Of a DNA stretch of 64,000 nt, positions 11,766-21,810 are shown in pieces. Both the position numbers and the translations under genes were made by a program. Source of the stretch: Gamsiella multidivaricata (Eukaryota > Mortierellomycota > Mortierellomycetes > Mortierellales > Mortierellaceae); contig NW_026251791.1 of the NCBI RefSeq assembly GCF_025024155.1, forward strand, positions 62,001 through 126,000, in the 5' to 3' direction. The notes beneath the pieces are model-generated. The model was not told the DNA's origin. It saw only the letters and a program-made list of their open reading frames with translations, and did no database searches. Within the stretch, counting starts at the first letter, position 1; the number at the start of each line of letters is the position of its first letter.

Positions 11766-12111
11766 GTAGCATTGAATATAGACAACGGGAACGTAATTTT
11801 TAGCCCCCTCCTTTCGGGTGAGAAGGCGGGAGCCATTGGTTTGTGAAGATGGAACTAAAGAACCTTGTGTCCCTGAGGAGAGTTCATCATCAAGCGCCAG
11901 AAGAAAGCAGTCCGTGCCCCAGCTGTTTTTCTTTTTAGTTTGCGCGTGAAAAACAGAAAAAAAACCTTCCACCAAGTTCCCCTCCCCCAATTGTACGTAC
12001 GGTCTTTTGTTGATAAGAAGGACGGGGCCCCCTTGGGTCGCGTCTTTTTTCTTTCTCTTCTTCCTACTCTTCACCCTTCAACCCACATCCACCCACTTCA
12101 TCACTTTCACC
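11766..12111. other. Intergenic: SAHH promoter and pyrimidine-rich leader
   Basis: 346 bases with no gene. The last 80 bases before the SAHH ATG are strongly C/T-rich, a feature of highly expressed fungal genes. No TATA box is obvious. Confidence 0.6.
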
Positions 12112-13631
12112 ATGACCTACAAAGTTGGTATGTATACGCAGTTGCTTCCCCCTATTCACATCGTCCTCATCCTTACCCTCATCCTCACCCTCATCCTCAT
12201 GCTTTCTGATTTCAGGAACCAAATGCTGACCCTGATCACTTTTTTTCATAGCTGACATCAGCCTCGCTGCCTTCGGCCGCAAGGAGATCGAGCTCGCCGA
12301 GAACGAGATGCCCGGTCTTATTGCCCTCCGTGTGAAGTACGGTCCTCAGCAGATCCTCAAGGGTGCCCGCGTTGCCGGTTCGCTCCACATGACCATCCAG
12401 ACCGCCGTCTTGATCGAAACCTTGACCGCACTCGGTGCTGAGGTCACCTGGACTTCCTGCAACATCTTCTCGACCCAGGACCACGCTGCCGCCGCCATTG
12501 CCGAGACCGGTGTCCCTGTACGATTTCCTCTTTACTTGAATCTCCAGTTGCTCCAATTGCTTTTCGAAAAGAAACAAAACTTAACAATTGCTTCGCATTC
12601 ATGTTGTGAAATATGATTAGGTCTTTGCCTGGAAGGGTGAGACTGATGAGGAGTACATGTGGTGCCTCGAGCAGCAGCTCCGTGCCTTCAAGGATGGCAA
12701 GGGCCCCAACATGATCTTGGACGATGGTGGTGATTTGACCACTCTCATCCACGAGAGCCACCCCGACCTCTTGACCGAGATCAGAGGTATTTCCGAGGAG
12801 ACCACCACCGGTGTCCACCACCTGTACAAGATGCTCAAGGAGAACAAGCTCAAGGTTCCCGCCATCAACGTCAACGACTCTGTCACAAAGTCCAAGTTCG
12901 ACAACCTCTACGGATGCCGTGAGTCCTTGATCGACGGAATCAAGCGCGCCACCGATGTCATGATTGCTGGAAAGGTTGCTGTCGTTGCCGGATACGGTGA
13001 TGTCGGCAAGGGTTCCGCCGCTGCCCTCAAGGGTATGGGTGCCCGTGTCATCGTTACCGAGATCGACCCCATCAACGCTCTCCAGGCTGCTATGGAGGGT
13101 TACGAGGTCACCACCATGGAGGAGGCCGTCACTGAGGGTAACATCTTCGTTACCACCACCGGCTGCCGTGATATCATCCGTGGCGAGCACTTCGCGGCCA
13201 TGAAGGACGACTCCATTGTTTGCAACATCGGCCACTTCGACATTGAGTTGGATGTCGCCTGGTTGAAGAAGAACGCTGTCAGCCACGTCAACATCAAGCC
13301 CCAGGTCGACCGCTTCCAGGTCGCCTCTGGCAACCACATCATCCTCTTGGCTGAGGGTCGCTTGGTCAACCTTGGATGCGCCACCGGCCACCCCTCGTTC
13401 GTCATGTCCAACTCTTTCTCCAACCAGGTCTTGGCCCAGATCGCTCTCTGGACCGACATCGCCTCCTACCCATTGGGCGTCCACATGCTCCCCAAGAAGT
13501 TGGACGAGGAGGTCGCTGCTGCCCACTTGGCTAAGATTGGCGTCAAGCTCACCAAGCTTACCCCCGTCCAGTCCGAGTACCTCGGTCTCAACCCCGAGGG
13601 TCCCTATAAGCCCGAGCACTACCGCTACTAA
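12112..13631 (+). CDS. SAH1: Adenosylhomocysteinase (S-adenosyl-L-homocysteine hydrolase)
   Basis: It splits S-adenosylhomocysteine into adenosine and homocysteine, relieving product inhibition of all SAM-dependent methyltransferases (cytosol and nucleus). Exons are 12112-12127, 12252-12517 and 12621-13631, giving 430 aa. The substrate-domain motifs [11 protein letters not shown] and [15 protein letters not shown] and the NAD-binding GYGDVGKG (residues 218-225) are intact. So are [13 protein letters not shown] and the conserved C-terminal ending PEHYRY. Codon use is strongly C-ending, suggesting high expression. The first coding exon is only 16 nt. A long open frame on the opposite strand (12444-13619) is a codon-bias shadow. 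Confidence 0.98.
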
Positions 13632-14067
13632 GTGCTGTATGCGTGCGTTGATGAATCATCTGCCGTCAGTTTTCTTCTCAGTCATTTGACAGTAGAGGAG
13701 TCAAGGAGACACGGCAGCCGAGAAGCACAGCAATAACTACACCCATGGCCAATTCAACTTGTATCATATTCTTATTCTGTACCTATAAAATATAAAAATT
13801 ATTATGTTCAACCATACTTAACTTCGGAGCACAATGGTTATAATTTATATCTGTTTGTCTGCCAGTCTATCGTTCTATCGTTTCAATCGGCGCCTGTTGT
13901 CTGCATGCTTTGAGGAAGGGCTGCTTGTAGAGCAAGCATTCGATTGGTGGTCAATCACGTGCAGCTATGTACAAAAAAAAAAAAAAAGATCTTGGAGTGA
14001 AGAGAACAGATCAACAGATCAGCTCTTCTTCTTTTACCACGTTCATTCCATATCTCACAGCTCCATT
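13632..14067. other. Intergenic: SAHH 3' UTR and RCC1 promoter
   Basis: 436 bases with no gene. An AT-rich stretch near 13780-13800 (ATAAAATATAAAAATTATTA) probably serves SAHH 3' end formation. A CACGTG E-box lies at 13956-13961, close to an inverted CCAAT box (ATTGG, 13943-13947), about 110 bases before the RCC1 ATG. Confidence 0.5.
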
Positions 14068-15805
14068 ATGACAGGTATGTATGAAAAGATGGCACAAAGG
14101 ACGAAGCCAGCTTTTAAAACGGAGCAGGCGACTTGGTGGTTTGTTATGGCGCAAAATGTCAGGGTGGCGAAGCTATTTGCCAAAAGCACTGATTTTTTGA
14201 TTGTTTGTTCCCTTACCCCTTTGTTGCTCGATGTTCCCAATCATAGTAGCCAAAGCGACCGAATCCACCACCAAACCATCCTCGCCAAGGAAGCGTGCCA
14301 TCAGCAGCACTCCAGTCAAAGTCCCGGTTCTAAAGAAATCAAAGTCCTCTGGCAGCGTCCTTGATCTGGCGATGGCTGATATTCCCGCGACTCCGGGGGA
14401 GGTTTTTGTATTTGGAACTGGCGATTGCGCTCAGCTCGGCCTGGGTGAGGATATCCTCTCGAGAAAGAAGCCTGCCCATTTGGCAGTGTTAAGCAAACAT
14501 CATATTGTGGACATTGCAGCAGGTAACGGATCGACTTATCGCTGCCTACTTTGAGTACCTGTCTCTGAAGTTGCATCTCATATTCATTCTACCTCTTACT
14601 CCTCACATCGAATAGGCGGTATGCACAACATGGCACTCAGTCGAGATGGAAAGGTAGCTTGATTTTTATGCATTGGCTTATTTTTAGAGAATTGTTGCTT
14701 TTTGTTTACGGCATCTTAACTGCGGTATCTGTCGTTTGTCAGCTGTGGTCCTGGGGCGTGAACGATCAACGCGCACTCGGAAGATCTGGTGATGAATACA
14801 CTCCCTTGCCCGTTGAGGGTCTCGACGATGTCAAGATTGTCAAGGTTGCCTGCTCGGACTCACTCACCGTTGCCCTGACAGAGGAGGGCCGTGTCTACAC
14901 CTGGGGCACATTCAGAGTAAGCACTCTTTTTAGCACATATCACGAAGTCAGACTGGCTGTTATGTTCTGTACTAATCGTCAGTGTCTGATGAACATAGAG
15001 CGCCGAGGGCATCTTAGGTCACTCAAAAGAGAATGAGGTCCAGAATCTGCCAACTATCGTCGAAGGACTACCTTCTATTGTCGACATCGCTACCGGCACG
15101 GACCATGTCCTGGCTTTGACGTCGGCTGGCAGAATCTACAGCTGGGGCAACGGTCAACAGATGCAGCTCGGACGCAGGATTATGGCTCGTCGCATGTTGA
15201 ATGGCCTTACGCCCGAGTCGATCGGCACCAAGGCAGCCATCAAGGTCGGAGCAGGATCATATCACTCGTTCGCAATCGACAAGCAAGCCAAGGCTTACGC
15301 CTGGGGGCTGAACACATACGGCCAGTGCGGCGATGAGGATTCTAAGAAAGACAACGTCCCTACGATTGCACCAATCAAGGCTCTGAAGGACAAAACCTTT
15401 GCAGATATTCAGGGTGGTGAGCACCATACCATCGCCCTGACTGAGGAGGGGGAGCTGTACGGATTCGGACGGTCTGACAGCCATCAACTCGGACTCGGAT
15501 ACACAGAGACACCTGGATCGGAGGACTCCAGTAGTCATAAGAAGGCCATCCGGACACCAACACTAATTCCAGGACTCCCTAGGATTCGCGCCATTTCAGT
15601 TGGAGGGAACCACACTCTTGCCTTATCGGAGGATGGGGACGTCTACGCCTGGGGTTTCGGCGAAATGTTGGCATGTGGCAATGGCGAGGAGGAGGACGTC
15701 CCGACTCCATTGAAGTTGACTGGAAAGCAAATCGAGGGTCACCGCGTCTTGAGGATCGCTGCCGGTGGCCAGCACTCTGTGATCTTGGCGGTGCCAAAGG
15801 TCTAA
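14068..15805 (+). CDS. RCC1: RCC1-type Ran guanine nucleotide exchange factor
   Basis: It charges Ran with GTP on chromatin and so sets the nuclear-transport gradient. Exons are 14068-14074, 14247-14522, 14616-14653, 14743-14916 and 14999-15805, giving 433 aa. A basic N-terminus (SPRKRA, VLKKSKSS) fits nuclear import and DNA binding. The rest is the seven-bladed RCC1 propeller, with repeats such as VFGTGDCAQLGLGED, WSWGVNDQRALGRSGDE, YSWGNGQQMQLGRR, YAWGLNTYGQCG, YGFGRSDSHQLGLG and YAWGFGEMLACGNGEEED. The length fits yeast Prp20 and human RCC1. The first coding exon contributes only two codons plus one base. The NUP98-96 nucleoporin gene, in the same transport system, lies 6 kb downstream. 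Confidence 0.95.
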
Positions 15806-16093
15806 ATGGACATTTAGCGGAGGCCGCATGCTTATACCATCGCAGCAGCATCAGCATCAGCATCATCAACAGCATCTCGGCATTTTATCATCCATATCAT
15901 CCATATCATCAATCAAATAAAAAAGGTTATTTCTTGCCACAGCGGAACCTGTATATCTTCAAAGCACTTAGGCGCGTCACATCCGCGTGTGATGCACATG
16001 TAACAAGCAATTCCTTTTGTTCAGACACAGCGACCTTTGTCCGTGCCAGAACCACACCTTCACCCTACCCCACTCTAATATAATCCACGGCCA
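15806..16093. other. RCC1 3' UTR and MON1 promoter
   Basis: 288 bases. It holds short CAT/CAG-type repeats (about 15841-15910), an AATAAA near 15917, and the MON1 upstream region. No gene. Confidence 0.5.
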
Positions 16094-18756
16094 ATGAATT
16101 CGCCCAGCAGCAGCAGCAACGGCAGCTGCGACCCTGCGGCCGTACCGCACCCTGCCTCGCCTGCACTGCTCTCGCCATCGATGCATGTCGCTGCATCATC
16201 ATCCTCTCCGCTTGCATCACCACGCCAGTCGGCTATCTCGCCCAGACTGATGCCTACCAAGTCATGGCCCACCACGGCCCTTGTCTTGGACCAGCAACGC
16301 CCACCTCAGCATCAGCAACAACAACAGCAGCAACAGGATACAGAATCTGTTTCTAGCGACGAGTTCATGCTATCCTCTGCCTCTTCTACCACCAAGGGTG
16401 GCCAGTCCAAGAAGGGCTCCACCGACATCGCCCATGCCGCCTCGCGTGCATTCAAAGGCCTTGCACTTCCTGCAGAGAATACTCAGTCAAGTCATCTTGA
16501 ACATAATCAGGATCAGGGTCTAGATTCGGAAAGCAGCGAGGAGGATGGTCGTCTGACAGACACAGAGAGTGAGTACGGTCGCGACCGGCACAGGATAGGA
16601 GCGCCCATGATTGCTGGCCTATCTCACGCCAACATTTCCACTATAGACCACCATCAGTACTCGACGACGGCCCTAGAGTCGCTAAGGGAGATTGAGGAGC
16701 ATGATAGAGGCGATCGTCAAGGCCATGGAATCGATACCCGTTACAGAACAATCACTTTGTCTCCTGATCAAGACCAGAACAGTGAGGCTGGAGACTGCTC
16801 AGATGTTCAGCCAGAAGCCGCATTGGATGCCAATCAGATTCAAGGTAAATTGAAAGCATGGGAAGAGGCTCTCCATAGCGTACTGAATCTTATCTAAGGG
16901 TTACTCATTGTACGGAACGATTAGACAAACTGAAGGTCCTTCGTCCAAAGCACAGCAATCTTGGTGGGAGACCGAAATCCCGACTACAGCGGTCCGTCTC
17001 CACAAAGTCGTATGATTCGGACGACATTTCGAACAACTATGGAGGGTATCAGAAGCATTACGGTAGCGAGGACCATACAGCCAGCTCATGGACTGCGCAC
17101 CGTAAACACTTCTTCATCCTCAGCAGCGCAGGGAAGCCCATCTACGCCCGATACGGAGACGAGTCCAGGATATCGAGCTACATGGGAGTCATTCAGGCGC
17201 TGATCAGTTTTTTCGCGGACAATGACGATACGATCCGGTGCATCAATGCGGGTCAGCACAAGTTTGTGTTCTTGCTGAAGACGCCGTTGTATCTTGTTTG
17301 TGTTTCGCGTACTGGAGAATCGGAGTCTCAGGTACAGGATACGATGTTGCGGTCGTTAATTTGGCCTCCTCTGCCGTGTCCTTTGTATTGACAAAGCAAT
17401 AGACTGGAGCTAATCACGGCCTATTGTCTCGGTCTCTCAGCTTAGGGACCAGCTTGGATACTTGTATGCGCAGATCATCAGTGTCCTAACCCACTCGCAG
17501 ATGACAAAGATCTTTGAGCAGCGCAACAATTTTGACCTGAGGGGACTTATCGGAGGCACAGAGATTTTCTTGGACAGTCTGGGCAAACTCATGAACACGT
17601 ATCCTGGATTCATGCTTGGCGCCATCCAGTGTCTTACTATGCCAAGGGAGTTGCGTGACAAGGTTGGCGCGGTTCTCGGCCGAGCAAAGTGCAAGGTACG
17701 GCGACGGAGGCATCGCAGATGTGATAGGACATGAGTGCTATGCTATCAAGTGAGGCAGTGACTAATTTTTCGATATCATTTTCCATACATTCCTAGCCAT
17801 TATTATATGCGATTTTGCTAACACCGACACAGCTCATCACCCTTTTACGGCCGCGGACACATTCGATGCATCCATCGGACCTCCACTTGATCTTCAATCT
17901 CCTTTCTGGCTCTACAACCTTCGAGAGCTCCGAGTCCTGGACACCAATATGTCTTCCAAAATTCAACAACAAGAGCTTTCTTCATGCGTATATCTGCTAT
18001 ATAGCTAAGAAAGTATGTATGCTCCTAATTTCGCCCGACAAGGACAGCTTTTTCGAGATGTCGAGCGTGAAGCAAAAGGTTGTCGAGGGTCTCGAAGCCG
18101 GAGGCATGTTAGCATCTTTGGAAAGCCATGCAGCAGCGGGTTCTAGAGGCGGTTTTTCTGTTGGTAAGCGCAGCACACTGTTTTGCCTGTCAAAGGATTA
18201 ACGCCATGTGGTCAGAACCATTTATGAGGCATATTAATCAATAGCACATAAACACTACGTTTTGTTTGCGTGAAAATCTTTTCTAGGCGACACTGGGATC
18301 CCGGGATTACGCCACTTCCTTTACAAGTCTCGCACAAATGTACAGTTCACGATGCCGGAGCTCATGGATCCATACTCGAGCCTCAGTGCTAGAAAGCGCT
18401 TGCTGCGGCAGTATCAGCATATGCATGAGCGGATGCATCGGAAAACACGGCCATTGAAGCTGTTGTTCCATGTGGGCGAACACGAGACAATGCTTGGTTG
18501 GGTAAGGGGCTGAGCCAGCGCCTGTGCCAGGTCCTCGAAGTTTTTTGATCTGGGATGGTCAGCGTTCTGACACAATGTTTGTCCTGTCTTCTGTACTTGA
18601 TAGATTACATCGAGTTTTGAGCTGTATGCAGCATTTGGACCATTGGTATCCAAGAGTGCGGTTGTACTGATGTCAAATAAGCTACTCAAATGGATCCGCA
18701 AGCAAGAAGACAGCCTGTTGATATTAAACTCACCCAGCTTTGAAAAGTTTAAATAA
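16094..18756 (+). CDS. MON1: Vacuolar fusion protein MON1 (subunit of the Mon1-Ccz1 Rab7 GEF)
   Basis: With Ccz1 it activates Rab7/Ypt7 on late endosomes, autophagosomes and vacuoles. Exons are 16094-16844, 16925-17331, 17441-17695, 17797-18163, 18287-18501 and 18604-18756, giving 715 aa. The first about 330 residues are low-complexity, rich in S and P, with a short polyQ and acidic stretches. The longin-type core opens with KHFFILSSAGKPIYARYGDE, the family signature, and continues with SFFADNDDTIRCI, FVFLLKTPLYLVCVSRTGES, LRDQLGYLYAQIISVLTHSQ and TRPLKLLFHVGEHETMLGW. Length is slightly above yeast Mon1 because of the N-terminus. No catalytic residues are expected, since the complex works by shape. 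Confidence 0.95.
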
Positions 18757-18852
18757 AAAAAATAGGGAAAGGAAAGCACGATTGCTAATATTTCTTGCAA
18801 AGAGGTGTTAAGATTACTGTTTAATATTTTCATTGATCGACATTTTCTGTAT

Positions 18853-19248
18853 CTATGGCAAGACCTTGAAACCATTGCCTGATATTCTATAAAGGCCGTT
18901 GTATACATATGCGAATTGAACGTAGTGCCATTGGCTTGGGAGGACGTAAGACTTCAGGATCTTGAAAGAATAGCCATCCCTGACGAGTTGATGCAGAGGA
19001 ATTCGTGCGAGCACGTAGGCCGGGCCTGGGGTCACGGAGCCCTCATGGAGGGAGATGGTGACCAGAGGATTGGATTTGTAAAAGGCGCCAGACCTTCTGC
19101 CGTTGAGGTTGACCGTGAGGTTAACTCGCTGTCCCGAGTGGTAGACAGAATTCTGGGCAGGCTTGACAGAGGAGATCGAGTCAACCGTGGGACTTGGGAC
19201 CGGGGTGGGGACTGCGACTGCAGTTGTGCTGGAGGACGTGGGAGCCAT
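18853..19248 (-). CDS. Small protein with a possible Kre9/Knh1-like beta-sandwich fold
   Basis: A single-exon frame of 131 aa with a Ser/Thr/Pro-rich start, then regularly spaced beta-strand-like segments: SGQRVNLTVNLNG, NPLVTISLHEG, YVLARIPLHQL and a C-terminal GLYRISGNGF. This resembles the small N-terminal Ig-like domain of Kre9/Knh1 cell-wall proteins that is abundant in Mortierellomycotina, but no diagnostic residue allows certainty. There is no signal peptide at this start, which is unusual for that family, so a missed upstream exon is possible. A TATA-like TTAAATA on this strand lies about 115 bases upstream of the ATG (19363-19369). The gene is tail-to-tail with MON1, 96 bp apart. An open frame on the plus strand overlaps it but has less protein-like composition. 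Confidence 0.5.
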   Translation of the reverse strand: MAPTSSSTTAVAVPTPVPSPTVDSISSVKPAQNSVYHSGQRVNLTVNLNGRRSGAFYKSNPLVTISLHEGSVTPGPAYVLARIPLHQLVRDGYSFKILKSYVLPSQWHYVQFAYVYNGLYRISGNGFKVLP

Positions 19249-20407
19249 GTTGAGTGTAGGTTGTTGGGATTTAGTCTGAGGATGAGAGAGAGAGAGGGAG
19301 GAAGGAGGATGGTGTACGGTGCTGGTTTTTGTCAGGTTTTGGGCATGGCAGATCGACTGGGGTATTTAAGGCCGTTTAAGTGTCCAGTACCCATCAGGAC
19401 AAGGCTGCGCCGATTTGAGGTATTGGCTGGCATAGGGGACATCCACTGTTAGGCCCCCCCCCCCCCCCCCCTCCTCCTCCTCCTCTCTCTCTCCGCTGCA
19501 TTGGTCCATTCTGGTCTCCATGTTGTGGGCATGGAGTGCGTCTAGATCGCGTTCGGCAGGCATGGAATACATCTTTCAGGAACAGGAACGGGCTCTTCTC
19601 CTTCTAGGCCGTTTGGTGTTTAACTGTAAACCCCACCGCGAACCTTTTATGTGCTGAGGGAATGGCGAGCGCACTATTTTTGGAAAAACGTGTCCCTGTG
19701 ATGATCAACGCCGCGTGGTTTATGGCATACCTTGTCAGTGCCTCCGCTTTAGTCCTATGCAAGCTATACTCTATACAGGGTACTTTTGAAAGGCCCAGCT
19801 GCCTAGAATACAAGATCCTCATTGGTCGTGGCTCACGTAATCCACATACTATCGCGTCTTCTCCACTCAAGGAACCAATCCCTGCTCCTATTCTTCAGGT
19901 CTCACATAGGTCTATACAGCTCGTTTTTTTTGGGGGGGGGCGGGATCAAATGCATTGGCACGCTGTGGTAGAAGCAATAAATCCATGAAGACGGAAGTAG
20001 TTTCAGAACCACGCTGGAATAGATCTCAACACGGGATGGTAGGGACTGACGATGTGTTGTCTGTTCAAAGGATATTGATTCTGCAGTGTATGGCACAGCG
20101 TGGTGCCACTAAAAAAAAAGTATAGTAATGCCATCTGCCGATCGCATTATGTCTAAGGATTGTCAACATGTTGCACTACACGACACCCGATTTCTCACTG
20201 GCCTCCTACTAGCTCAAATTGTTCAAAAAGAAAAAAAAGAAGAGAAAAAAAAAAGAAAGGGAAAAAGATAAGGGTGCAAAACGATGTCAGCGGCAAGAAA
20301 GAACGGCGAGTCGGCACCACTCTTCAAAAGCCTCTGTTTGGCCAGACCTTTAGAACGACAATCTTGATCGTAGGCTTATTGAAGGATGTCTGTATCGATC
20401 GATCATT
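19249..20407. other. Stretch without a supported gene
   Basis: About 1.2 kb. It begins with the minus-strand promoter (TATA-like element near 19361-19370), then a C homopolymer and TCC repeat (19454-19490). It ends with A-rich runs near 20220-20270. Reading frames of about 100 codons on both strands show no recognisable motif. Confidence 0.5.
19454..19494. repeat. Poly(C) run followed by (TCC)n and (TC)n
   Basis: A run of 18 C (19454-19471) runs directly into TCC repeats and then TC dinucleotides. Such tracts can form C-rich or purine/pyrimidine mirror structures and are prone to length error. Confidence 0.85.
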
Positions 20408-21131
20408 TTGAATAGGCAGGAAGAAGCTAAAGCAGCCGTGGAGCGTTTGGACGTGGCGGTTCAGTTATTAGCCAGGCCAGATCCGCTTTTTTCCAAATCG
20501 TTGAGCTTTGTTTATGAGGGACTCAGTGCAGCTTCTGAAGCGATCATTGGCGCCAACGTTACCGAGGCTGGGTCTTTCTGTAATAGCGTTAGCGCCTCCT
20601 TTGAAGTGCCATGCTCTTCATCCGGGCGCAGCGACCACACAAGTCAGGATATAGGATCCTCAACGTCGACTCTCACGAACATCGATGTCATTGTAGAATC
20701 GTCTGCCGGAGCCAGTAGCTGTTTAGAGAATGAAGGACGCATGAACCCACTCGATATACTTTTGCGGTTTTACGGCCACTTCTTTTGCCAATAAAGGACC
20801 AGTTGACGGCTCGGACCAAGAGGGTTGCCCAGATGGATATTATCGCAGATATCCACAAGTGTGATCCAGTATATTTGAACGCTCCCAGACACAATCAATC
20901 GATAGGTAATATGCTCTTTACAAAAACAGGTAACCTCTTTGGAGCATCCTCAGCTCTATACTGTTCTGTAGGGGGGTTTTTTTCTTCTTTCTTTTTTTGT
21001 AGGCGAAGATTAGTCTGAACAATGATACTAGCGGCGACGGCCCAGAGAATAGTGAACCAGTAAATGATAAGGCCGACGACGACGGGGCGGAGAGCGGAGA
21101 GCGTGGAGACGATGGCGATGACGACGAATAG
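20408..21131 (+). CDS. Unresolved coding-like region (hypothetical protein, exon joins unclear)
   Basis: I do not recognise this gene. Three protein-like stretches follow one another in different frames. The first (about 20408-20794) includes EAKAAVERLDVAVQLLARPD and FVYEGLSAASEAIIGANV. The second (about 20758-20910) includes LLLPIKDQLTARTKRVAQMD and IIADIHKCDPVYLNAP, and ends at a good donor (GTAATA, 20906). The third is a very acidic tail ending at a stop at 21129-21131 and preceded by an acceptor at 21002. I could not join the first two with a standard GT-AG intron, and the phase into the acidic tail also fails. The helical, charged character suggests a real, possibly rapidly evolving or decayed gene. 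The start codon is unknown; an ATG at 20284 opens a frame that stops after 27 codons. Confidence 0.3.
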
Positions 21132-21810
21132 TCTTGGCTAGAAGCAGGCTTCGTTAAAAAGTGATGGGGCTTGTAGGTCTGAGAAACGCATATCATCCTC
21201 AACTCAGTAACGTGCGGCGGTTTCTGCGGGCGGACTGAGCTGGCCAACGAGTGATTCGGACAGGTCAGGTTTCTGCGAGAGCGAGGAGAGGGATGTGGCA
21301 GTGAGCTCGCTGGGTGCTGTGCAGACCGGCGGAAAGTGAAAAGTGCTGTGCAGAGTGGAGTAGAGGATTGCGCCTGCAGGCGGAGCAGGGAGCAGTCAGG
21401 TGACGCCTAACCTCTGCGCCACACACAAACACGACACTCGCACGCACAGCTGCAGCAGCCTGGTGCAATCAATACATAAACGAGGACAGGCGCTGTTCTT
21501 CATCCCCTCCGTCTGCTGCTTCCCACCCTTTACCCCATCTCGTTCCATCATCACCACAGCCTGTCCGCACTCACTCCCTTTCCTTCTCTGTCTTTTATCT
21601 CTTTTTATTTTCATTATTTCATTATTTCTTTTTTTTTTTTTCTTTTTTTCCCCTCGTGTCTCTCGACTTTTGGAAAGCATATACGCCATTTCTGCTCTGT
21701 TTCCTCCCACCCGACACGCCACCTTTCTTCTATCCATCCAGCGACTTTATCAACTTTACAACGCAACAGCGAATCTCTAGAGATAGCACCTCCATCCACC
21801 GCTCTACATC
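21132..21810. other. Intergenic: NUP98-96 promoter and C/T-rich leader
   Basis: About 680 bases with no gene. From about 21480 to 21720 the plus strand is strongly pyrimidine-rich, with long T and C/T runs just upstream of the NUP98-96 ATG at 21811. This probably marks the promoter and 5' UTR. Confidence 0.55.

Noticed and set aside
12444..13619. 391-codon open frame on the minus strand opposite SAHH.
   Set aside because: It is a mirror of the strongly biased codon use of SAHH (Val/Gly/Asp-rich, no motif). Similar shadows lie opposite UGP1 (8052-8969) and NUP98 (23540-24226).
16845..16924. Read-through of MON1 exon 1 to a stop (GKLKAWEEALHSVLNLI).
   Set aside because: A donor GTAAAT at 16845 and acceptor TTAG at 16921 restore the frame into DKLKVLRPKHSN and the conserved MON1 core.
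18916..19452. 178-codon plus-strand frame over the small minus-strand gene.
   Set aside because: Its composition is Arg/Gly-rich and motif-free, and there is no plausible promoter. The minus-strand protein has regular beta-strand patterning and a TATA-like element upstream.
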